Origin: CAWARU01 sp963805795
GTDB lineage: Bacteria > Pseudomonadota > Gammaproteobacteria > UBA6186 > Azoamicaceae
DNA length: 64,000 nt
Reading direction: 5' to 3'
Assembly: GCA_963805795.1 (NCBI GenBank)
Contig: CAWDVG010000004.1
Span: 310,001-374,000 of the forward strand
Positions 26,852-34,900 of the stretch are shown here, in pieces (within the stretch, counting starts at the first letter, position 1; each line of letters opens with the position of its first letter). The position numbers were made by a program, and so were the translations under genes. A model generated the notes under the pieces. It was not told the origin of the DNA, did no database searches, and saw only the letters and a program-made list of their open reading frames with translations.

Positions 26852-28069
26852 TCACTTACATTTCCTTCCTATACCTCGAGAATTGTTATCAACAATAGAT
26901 TGAGACAAAACCCCTTCCGTCTCTTTAGCTCTTAATATCATTTTTGCAAGATTATTAGGGGTTACTATGGAGAAATCTAATTTTTTGCAATGAAATGGTG
27001 CCAATTTTCTTATACCGCCAGCTACTAGTAACTGGTAAGCAAGCGTACTACAACTATTCGCATGTATTCCCATTAAGTGGTAGACACCATTAGATTTCTC
27101 TGTCGAACTAGCAACATGCTTTTCTATTGCTTTCGAGATAGCGAGCACATCAAGACTACAAAAATCAATCATACAATCAGGTGGTCGACCCTCAAAAACA
27201 ATATCTTGTTTAATTGTAGAATTTTCACCATCATGTATTTTTAGTTTATTAAAAATGGTTAGATTACTTGGCCAAAGACTTGCATAAAACCCTTTAGTTT
27301 CAACAGACACATGTCCAACGTTCGATACTTTATTTGGATTTTGAATGATTGTTTTTATCAAGGCAGATGGAATATTACTATGCACAAAACTATTATCTTC
27401 CGCAAAATATCCTGAATTCCAAATTCTAATCCTTGTAAGCAATGGATCACCTAGAAGCATTACGTCACTGTGCTTAGTACGTTGTTCATCCACTAATCCT
27501 GCCCTTAGTAACATTGCACTCAAATTATTTGGAGTTACTAGTACATAGTCTCTAATTGAATATTCCCTTGGAATGAGCGTTCTGATTCCACTTCTCATTA
27601 GCAAGTTATATAAAAAATCGCACCCATTGGTAACTTCGTAATTATGGACATTATCTGTTACTGAAGAAGGTTTAGAAATTTGCATAAAATTTTCAAACCA
27701 ATCTTTAATTTTTTTTGAATCTAAATTTTGAAACCGTACAACATGATGAGGTGTGTCTGTAACAAAATGTGGAACAACAGTTCCAGTACTATTATTTGCA
27801 GTTTTTGCATTAAACAGTAATAATTGTTTCGGCTGAACATGTATATGGAAATTATCCGTTTCTAAAGTAAATTGGCCTGCGTTTGGAACCTCCAATAAAT
27901 TATAATTTGACATTCTTAACATAGCATATGGTAAAAAGGAAGGTTTAAATCCATTTGGTCTAGAATACCCAGATTTCCAAATCTTTACTGTGGTAAGATT
28001 TGTTGGAGATCTTGTAGCACTAGTTGCCCTATGAACATACCGTCTTGCCAGCTTTAAGACTCGACTCAT
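26852..28069 (-). CDS. Tandem-duplicated permuted-papain-like protein (candidate effector)
   Basis: 405 aa made of two related halves of about 160 residues. Copy A (28-190): VKIWKSGYSRPN, GQFTLETDNFHIHVQP, TNGCDFLYNLLMRSGIRTL, VTPNNLSAMLLRA. Copy B (213-371): IRIWNSGYFAED, GHVSVETKGFYASLWPS, HANSCSTLAYQLLVAGGIRKL, VTPNNLAKMILRA. The His of GHVS (about 253) and the Cys of NSCST (about 340) sit where circularly permuted papain-like (NlpC/LRAT-type) amidases carry their catalytic His and Cys. Copy A keeps the Cys (150) but has Gln in place of His, so it is probably a non-catalytic copy. The family assignment is inference; the internal duplication is directly visible. ATG at 28069. Confidence 0.5.
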   Translation of the reverse strand: MSRVLKLARRYVHRATSATRSPTNLTTVKIWKSGYSRPNGFKPSFLPYAMLRMSNYNLLEVPNAGQFTLETDNFHIHVQPKQLLLFNAKTANNSTGTVVPHFVTDTPHHVVRFQNLDSKKIKDWFENFMQISKPSSVTDNVHNYEVTNGCDFLYNLLMRSGIRTLIPREYSIRDYVLVTPNNLSAMLLRAGLVDEQRTKHSDVMLLGDPLLTRIRIWNSGYFAEDNSFVHSNIPSALIKTIIQNPNKVSNVGHVSVETKGFYASLWPSNLTIFNKLKIHDGENSTIKQDIVFEGRPPDCMIDFCSLDVLAISKAIEKHVASSTEKSNGVYHLMGIHANSCSTLAYQLLVAGGIRKLAPFHCKKLDFSIVTPNNLAKMILRAKETEGVLSQSIVDNNSRGIGRKCK

Positions 28070-28339
28070 TATAACAACCCCAAAAGCATGTGTAGTTACA
28101 TGGAATTTATTTACTTTTTTACTTGATTTTCATGGTATCATGTCACAGATATTGATAGCAACTCACTTAATCATTTTCATTAAGCAGTAATTTTGTTTGT
28201 TGATTGACTTTTTGCTGTTGTAGGCCGGGTCTTTACCCTCTCAAATAATTGACTTAATAACCTGAAACCAACAAAGAGCTATCCGATTATTAATCCTCAG
28301 CGCCAATTTTCAATTGTCCGATTTCTATCACTTTTATAT

Positions 28340-29047
28340 TTGTCAAAATACTCTCTTTCTTCGCACAATGTTCTACTCAGCATAACTGAATATCGCAAAT
28401 CTACAACAAAGCAATCACTTAAATTCAAAATGCTGTCCCCATTCAATCCAAACAATAAGTTTAAAGAGACAATTAAGGAATTGAGAAACTACCTATTAAT
28501 GAAAATAAAAGCTTTGGATATGCAACTATATGCTGATAGAAAACTGGAAAAAACTCTCAACTCTACTGATCGTTTTTTATATCTTGACCTAGAAAATCAT
28601 TGTTGCGTCCGAGAGGAAAATCTTAAACAATTGAAATTATATGAGGCATTAATAGATAATCTACGACAAAACAATGCAAAAAAATTAAATGTATATAATT
28701 TAAAATCACAAGCATATTTTTCAGTGCTTTTTTGCGCAGAAACCTTTGGGTTGTCACCATCAAAAGCAAATAGAAACGGCAATCCTCTACTAAAATTCCT
28801 CGAAATCATTATTGGGTTTGATAAAAACAAAAAAGACAAGAGTGAAATCCGTAATACCTCTAGTCAATCATATCAAAAATATACTGATTACAAAGAAAGC
28901 ACGCCTGAAATTAAAAGTTTAATTACCTTGTTAGAAGAATCTAACCATAACCGAGGCTGTAACTCTACACTACAATCCCTAAATAAGAAATTTCAATCAA
29001 CTTTACTACGTTTAAACCTTAGATCAAAAATCTCATTAAATTCTTAA
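28340..29047 (+). CDS. Unknown protein, helical, about 205-235 aa
   Basis: The frame opens at TTG 28340; the first ATG is at 28430 and a start there (205 aa) is equally possible, as no clear ribosome site decides. It is rich in Lys, Leu and Asn with helical segments (FKETIKELRNYLLMKIKALDMQL; NLKQLKLYEALIDNLRQNNAKKL) and no membrane segments. The C-terminal tail is Ser/Asn/Leu-rich. It converges on the Fic gene, with the two stop codons adjoining (29047/29048). Not recognised; island location and composition fit a secreted effector, which is a guess. Confidence 0.5.
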   Translation: MSKYSLSSHNVLLSITEYRKSTTKQSLKFKMLSPFNPNNKFKETIKELRNYLLMKIKALDMQLYADRKLEKTLNSTDRFLYLDLENHCCVREENLKQLKLYEALIDNLRQNNAKKLNVYNLKSQAYFSVLFCAETFGLSPSKANRNGNPLLKFLEIIIGFDKNKKDKSEIRNTSSQSYQKYTDYKESTPEIKSLITLLEESNHNRGCNSTLQSLNKKFQSTLLRLNLRSKISLNS

Positions 29048-30178
29048 TTATCTAAACAACTTTAGATATTTATCAAATGAATACAGCCTATTCTTCTTCA
29101 ATCCCGTTTTTTCCTTCAATATGCCCTTTGCAAGCAAAACATTAATTAACGGATGAGCGACATTCGGTTTTATCTCTAGAACCTGACAAACATCATCAAC
29201 TTTTATAGTTGGATGTGAGTATAAATAATAAACCAATTTTTGAGCATTCTTAGCCCGACGACCAAGCGCCATAACAATCTGATCAACTTCATCTTTTAAG
29301 GTTAATATTTTTTCAAAAGTTGCTTTTGAAGATTTGGCACTTTCAATTACAGCGTTTAAGAAGAATTTAATCCAATGTGTTATGTTATTAGATGTTCTTA
29401 CACCCATTAAAGCATCAAAGTATGCTGCTCTATTTTTCTCCAAGAAATCAGAAAGATATAGGCAAGGTTTATCCAATAATTTAAAGCTGATCAAAAACAA
29501 TGTTATAAGTAATCTACCAGTTCGACCATTACCATCTAAAAATGGATGAATAGTTTCAAATTGGTAGTGGGACAACCCAATTTTTATAATCAGGGGGACA
29601 TAGATATTTTCATTATACCAAAAGTGTTCTAAATCAGACATAAGCGATGGAACCTCATCCTGATGTGCAGGAATAAAAATAGCATCTTGTAAATTTGAAC
29701 CACCTATCCAATTTTGGCTTTTTTTAAATTCCCCCGGTAATTTATGCTGCCCACGTGTTCCAGTTAATAAAAGGCGATGAGCTTCTTTTATTAGTCTTGA
29801 TGATAGAGGCAGTGTTCCTAATCTCTCTATTGAATAATTCATGGCAGAAATGTAGTTTTGGACCTCTTGCCAGTCATCTGTTTTGTTCGGATCAATCTCC
29901 TCTCTACTCATTACTGCTTCATCTATATTGGTCTGCGTTCCCTCAATCCGACTCGACTGACTAGCTTCCGCAGTAATATGCATGCTTATAAAATGATCTA
30001 TATCCGGTATCATTTTCGAAAATGCATTCAGCTCCCCCAAATAGCGAACGGCACCCTCTAATAACGTGTTAATTTCAGGATTGTCCCACGACCATTGACA
30101 GTTAATATGGGTTGGAGAAAAACTCTTGTATTTGAACTGCTGAACGTATTTACCTGATATATAATCTTCAAATTTCAT
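29048..30178 (-). CDS. Fic-domain AMP-transferase with inhibitory motif
   Basis: 376 aa, ATG at 30178. The canonical Fic motif HPFLDGNGRTGR lies at 211-222, with all catalytic residues. The N-terminal inhibitory helix S-S-R-I-E-G (75-80) fits the (S/T)xxxE(G/N) rule for self-inhibited class II Fic proteins. A winged-helix domain ends the protein (about 300-365: KVDDVCQVLEIKPNVAHPLINVLLAKGI), the usual 'Fic-wHTH' form in which the protein binds DNA. Fic proteins transfer AMP to hydroxyl groups of target proteins. Six phased half-sites just upstream (30216-30330) suggest autoregulation by this wHTH. No separate antitoxin gene is needed or seen. Confidence 0.9.
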   Translation of the reverse strand: MKFEDYISGKYVQQFKYKSFSPTHINCQWSWDNPEINTLLEGAVRYLGELNAFSKMIPDIDHFISMHITAEASQSSRIEGTQTNIDEAVMSREEIDPNKTDDWQEVQNYISAMNYSIERLGTLPLSSRLIKEAHRLLLTGTRGQHKLPGEFKKSQNWIGGSNLQDAIFIPAHQDEVPSLMSDLEHFWYNENIYVPLIIKIGLSHYQFETIHPFLDGNGRTGRLLITLFLISFKLLDKPCLYLSDFLEKNRAAYFDALMGVRTSNNITHWIKFFLNAVIESAKSSKATFEKILTLKDEVDQIVMALGRRAKNAQKLVYYLYSHPTIKVDDVCQVLEIKPNVAHPLINVLLAKGILKEKTGLKKNRLYSFDKYLKLFR

Positions 30179-30215
30179 TTAGTGTATATCCCCTAAATAA
30201 TATATTTCCTCTATT

Positions 30216-30330
30216 AAAATAGATTATCAAAATCTATAATCCATTTTAACCTTAACAAAATAGATTATACAACAACCATAATCCATTTTGCACCAAATAA
30301 AGTGGATTATATATATGTCATAGTCTATTT
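30216..30330. promoter_or_regulatory. Array of six alternating 12-bp half-sites at 20-21-bp spacing
   Basis: The motif AAAATAGATTAT occurs at 30216 and 30257, its complement ATAATCCATTTT (one base different) at 30236 and 30278, AATAAAGTGGATTAT covers 30296-30310, and ATAGTCTATTT lies at 30320. Start points are 30216, 30236, 30257, 30278, 30299 and 30320, so the copies alternate in orientation every two helical turns. The array lies 38 bp upstream of the Fic start. Between it and the AlpA-like gene (30331-30579) only a small hairpin AGCCTA-TTTG-TAGGCT (30364-30379) was noted. Confidence 0.75.
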
Positions 30331-30579
30331 CACCTCAAGAAAAGGGGATTTCTAATGATGATTAGCCTATTTGTAGGCTGTTTATAGTTAGTAATTTAAT
30401 TAAATAATAATGTGCAGCGAATAATAGCCAAGAACTACGACCTTATTCAATAGAGACATACCACTAAAAAGAGACCAGCATCAATATTTGTTCCCTATCT
30501 TCAGAATCAGTAAAAATCCATTTGAATCCTTGAGAAAGATTCGAATTGGAGAAGTCATTTAAATTTTGGAGTTGTAATT

Positions 30580-30756
30580 ATGAAACATGCATCAATACTG
30601 GTCTACCCAAAGCAAGCCCAAGAGATTTTGGGGGTTGGCACTACTAAATTCTATGAATTGGTAAAACTTCCATCTTTCCCAAAACCTAAATCTTCTCTTG
30701 GCAGACCAATGTATCTAAAAGGGGAATTAGAAAGCTGGGCAAAAAATTTGGATTAA
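30580..30756 (+). CDS. AlpA-family regulator / excisionase
   Basis: 58 aa from ATG 30580 behind GGAG. LVYPKQAQEILGVGTTKFYELVKLPSFPKP is the AlpA helix-turn-helix, followed by GRPMYLKGELESWAKN, the usual C-terminal helix. AlpA proteins activate integrases or act as excisionases of P4-like satellites. Together with the integrase at 24047 and the primase fragment downstream it marks this island as a P4-like element. Confidence 0.85.
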   Translation: MKHASILVYPKQAQEILGVGTTKFYELVKLPSFPKPKSSLGRPMYLKGELESWAKNLD

Positions 30757-30841
30757 TTTTAATGAAAGTCTGAGCTCAAGATGGGCTTATGTGATCTTAT
30801 AGCTGAGGTACACAATTGCCATCAATGAGCTCACTCTAGGG

Positions 30842-31243
30842 ATGACTATGAACTATTTTAATATATCACATTCAATTGTGGAACACTTCCGTGAGGAAAT
30901 GATTATAAAGGGGGTTATGCCCCCAAGTGATATTCAAGCTGACGGTATTCTTCACCGCTTCCATATTCAACAAGACAAGCCAGCCACCCTGAATGGCTGG
31001 TATGTTTTGCACCTTGACGAGATCCCCAGCGGGGCATTTGGTAGCTGGAAAACTGGTATATCTTCAACATGGTCTGCCAAAGCTAGAGGGGACATGAATG
31101 CTACAGAATCTGCAGAATATAGTCGTCGAATAGCTGAGGTACAACGTCAACGAGACCAAGTACAATTACACCACCACCAACAAGCGGCAGAGCGTTCACA
31201 GAATATATGGAACACATTAAAAACTGCTGATCCCGTTCTTTAG
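30842..31243 (+). CDS. Primase/helicase N-terminal fragment (P4-like)
   Basis: 133 aa. FREEMIIKGVMPPSDIQADGILHRF and GWYVLHLDEIPSGAFGSWKTGISSTWSAK match the N-terminal zinc-less leader of phage/plasmid primase-helicases ('f...l...Gl.~p..i.~DG~~hRf...~~...~~gwYvlh.dg.paG.fG~w'). A charged helix (RIAEVQRQRDQVQLHHHQQ) follows, then TAG. Whole proteins are 600-900 aa with Toprim and helicase domains, which are absent here and downstream. So it is a truncated remnant, though it may be translated as a short protein. Confidence 0.6.
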   Translation: MTMNYFNISHSIVEHFREEMIIKGVMPPSDIQADGILHRFHIQQDKPATLNGWYVLHLDEIPSGAFGSWKTGISSTWSAKARGDMNATESAEYSRRIAEVQRQRDQVQLHHHQQAAERSQNIWNTLKTADPVL

Positions 31244-31283
31244 CTCTCATAAAATCCTGTATTAACATTTGTTCCTCCAAGTT

Positions 31284-31907
31284 ATGTCCAAGAATATGCC
31301 TCTGGCAACTTTACAGACGGATCGCGCACATGCTAAAGCAGTTGGAGAGATTTTGCATTCTGCTAATAGAGTAAAAACCTTAAATATCACGCTCAATAAC
31401 AATGATCAATTTTCAAAGCAGACAATAATAGATCTTCTGGGTGCTTTGAATGATAATACCGGTAGCATTTATTTGTTGAGCGTCACTCAAAATAGAAACC
31501 CAAATAGACATGCGGAAGAATTTCTAACAGATATCGTAGAATTTGCTAAAGGCACTGGTCAACCCGTTTATTCATGCATCGCTGGCAAAAAAAGACCTTG
31601 CTTAGGATGTTCTGGTAGGATGCAAGGCGTAGTTGATCAATATAGCAAAAAACCAGGACTTTTTTGGATGCATACTTTGGAATTTCAATCAGAAACTGCA
31701 GCTGCCAAAACTCTTAACGTACTTTTAACAGAATCGCCTCGTACCAGTTTGAACAAAGATGGAGTAAAGTCATTTAGGGATTATGACAGTGGTTCAGACT
31801 CCGAATGCGATGAAACAGAGAATGATAGTTCCGATAACGATGCAGATATCGAAACTAGTTCTATTTCTAGTTTTGATTCTGAATTTATGAAAACGTCCAG
31901 ATTTTAG
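31284..31907 (+). CDS. Deaminase-fold protein (candidate effector/toxin)
   Basis: 207 aa from ATG 31284 (a TTG at 31269 is also in frame; neither has a strong ribosome site). It has the two zinc-site signatures of the cytidine deaminase-like superfamily: HAE at 76-78 (RHAEEFLTDIVEF) and PCLGC at 105-109 (GKKRPCLGCSGRM), with normal spacing of about 27 residues. A predicted beta strand (SIYLLSVTQN) precedes the HAE helix, as expected. Such domains occur as toxins and secreted effectors acting on nucleic acid bases or proteins. The C-terminal 60 residues are Asp/Glu/Ser-rich, perhaps a secretion or localisation tail. No immunity gene is recognised beside it. Substrate unknown. Confidence 0.5.
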   Translation: MSKNMPLATLQTDRAHAKAVGEILHSANRVKTLNITLNNNDQFSKQTIIDLLGALNDNTGSIYLLSVTQNRNPNRHAEEFLTDIVEFAKGTGQPVYSCIAGKKRPCLGCSGRMQGVVDQYSKKPGLFWMHTLEFQSETAAAKTLNVLLTESPRTSLNKDGVKSFRDYDSGSDSECDETENDSSDNDADIETSSISSFDSEFMKTSRF

Positions 31908-31938
31908 CCCCCACATGCGGACTAAGAATATAATAACT

Positions 31939-34900
31939 TTAAGATGTTTTTAGTCGCTTGGCTTTTGAAACATCTTGGTTATATTCTTCATTGGATGGTA
32001 CGTTTAAATGTGGATTTCCGCCATTCGGATTAACTGATGTACCGGCTACTGGCACATTTGAATTCCCTGCTGTTTGATCATTTTCAATGACTAAATCTTC
32101 TGCTGCTTTTCTTTTATGGGAAGGCGAAAAAGTTAACGAAAAAGGGGGCATTTCGGTCGGGGAAGAAGCAGCGGGTAGATAATTCTGAAATATTTTTTTT
32201 GCTGATATTGCTGAAAAACAACATATTCCCATCTGATGTGCATATTTTATGAATAATTCGCAATGCTCTTTCATAAACTCTTTTGGTTTAGTGTTTGCCT
32301 CCTCAATGGTACCAATAATAATTTTGTCCTGAGTATAGGCAGCAAGCATTTCATGATTATTAAGCATTGAATCGCACAAAAAGCCTAAAATGCTCATCTC
32401 TCTGTTTTCTTTATCATCCAATGTCATTTTTCTTAAAAAATCAGCCAAGGTACCTAGCAACATTGTTTTTCGAGTTTCTTCTACAGACCCAATAGTGATT
32501 AAGATTTGCTTTAATAATTGAATTTTAAGTGTTGGGAAGGTTTTATTATATTCGGTATTACTTAAATGTTCAGTCAATATTCTGAGTGCATCTTTTTCAG
32601 ATTTTTTTTCAAGTTTTTGAACATTTATATTCGACATGCAATCGATAAGTTGCAAAACAAATGTGATGCTAGAAAAAAACCGTGTAAAAAAATCTTGGCA
32701 ACTTGAATATGAACCTACATTTATTAATTTAAACTTATTAAAATGTCTTTCCAGTTGGGGCTGCAATTGTTGAGGGTTTTGTTGAACCAATTGAAAAAGC
32801 TCTTCTATGTTATTTTTATTTTGATTTCGTTCTCTATTATTTTGCATTCCCTCTTCATTTCCATCCTCACTTTCGTAATCGGATGCAGCATCATAAAAGC
32901 CATCTTCTTCATCTTTGTCCCGCAGGCTAGGCACGAAAGTAAAAGTAAAGTGACTGGACAATGGCTTAGTTACAACAATATTATGATATTTTGATAAGTG
33001 ATCGAGATCTTCCTTCTTAAGTTTTTCCGATCCCATTTTTCGTTTAATATCTTCTTGTGCCTGTCTCGAAGTTTCTTGAATTATTTTTGTCTGTATACTC
33101 AGTTCTATTGGATCTCGCCCAAACTTAATATCAATAGGAAATTTTCCATTTTTATTTTTGACCAGAAGAGAAGCTCCTGCATCAATTAAGACTTGAATTG
33201 CATTAAAATTTTTAGAATGAATAGCAGAAAATACCGCTGTCTCACCATCAGCATTCACTTCCTCCAATAATTCCCTCCTATCTTTTATTAACCACTCCAA
33301 GCAATTAACGGTTTTCCATCCACGTGCCCTATCCACGGTAGTACTACCATCTATAAGCCTGACATAAATTTCTAATGCTGTGGATTTTGGATCGCGTATG
33401 TTTTTATAGTAGAGCAATAGGCTATAAACGGTTCCAACATAATAAGGTAATTTTTTAATTAAAGACGATGTCGATTGGGGTGGAAAAGGGTCTACGCCTA
33501 ATTCAACTAATTTTTTCATAAAAGAATAATTAGATTCAGCAAAACAAAATAGGTTTTGGTTAGGATCTAATAAGGATATATTAACAATGGTTTTTGGAAA
33601 TAGAGCTTCAACCATATAATCTTGTTTGGTAAAAGTTAATAAGCTCTTGAGCTTCTCGGGTTGAATGGGTTTAAATAAATTAAATAACCCTGTTGACATT
33701 TTAATGTTTTCTTTGTTGTTTTTTAGAAAAACATTTTTTTTGATTCTAAACTGAAAGTAGGCATCTCTAATTGTATTTTCAAGAAAAGCTTCTTCCATTA
33801 CCTCGAAGATGTGTTTAACGAGCGTTAGAAATCGATTCAATTTAGGGTGTTCTGGATTAGAAGAAGCCAGCGGAATATGGTTTTTTTTCAAACATATATT
33901 CGAATATGTGCCAAGGTTGGTTATCTTAGTTTTAAGTTCTTCCAAGAATAAAATTCTAGGATCATCATTCGGAAGCTCAACCAAACTAGTAATATTTATC
34001 GACAATTTTTTCTCAAGTGTATTAACTTCCATCAGCATGACAACTGGGGAAAGTTGCATAGCTGGAAGAAATACCAACTTTACTTTCGGTGTGTCTGCAG
34101 ATTTAACACAACAGTTAAGACACTCCAATAAGCTTTTTGCTTCTAAAACCATCTCTTTATTTTGACAGACGTGTAAATATACGCTGGTTCTTTCCGATGA
34201 GTCTTTATTAAGTTTTTTATTGTTTAGCAATAACAGTCTGTGAAATTCAGAATTATTTGTTATATAGGTTCGAGCAATTCCATATGATTTTAAAAAATTA
34301 AAAATCTCAAGGTTAGTGCTAAGTTCTGGTTGTGGAGCACAAGGTTCCATAGTATAGATAGCATAGTTATAGCTCAAAAAACCTTCTTCATGTAAAGTGA
34401 GTAAAATTTCGAGAAAACGCGCCTTCGTTTCATTCTTGCCTAGTTTTTTCAGACAACAATAAAGATTTAGTGTAGAGACCGCAAAGCCATTTTCATTCAT
34501 TAGACCAAAATAGGCTAATGTTTGTAATGGGGTATAATTTTGACGATTTCGTAAATTAACATCAAATCCATTATTGATGAGTTCGTAAGTTAGGAATTCA
34601 TTCGTGTTACGACAGGCATTATGCAGAACATTGCCTTCATAGGTATTAGGAGGTCGTCTTTGTCCTGTAGCATTGATATTCGTATTATTTTTCAGGTGGC
34701 TATAGGAGCCATATTGCAAGAGAACTTCCTGTAAGGGATTTGTATCACCTCGAATACTTCCACATTTTTGCAAGTATACTAAGTAATCAATCGGAAAATA
34801 ATTGGCAAGAACGATTGCATTCACATCTGTTCCATGCTTTATTAGAATCAATGCGGCTATAACATCATTTTTCTCTAAGGCATAATGTAACAATGTTTTT

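Noticed and set aside
30216..30330. CRISPR-like array
   Set aside because: Units are 12 bp, alternate in orientation and have 8-9-bp gaps, so they are operator half-sites, not repeats with spacers.
33809..34165. + strand frame within the OTU/ankyrin gene
   Set aside because: Antisense shadow of a long real gene; composition follows the other strand.
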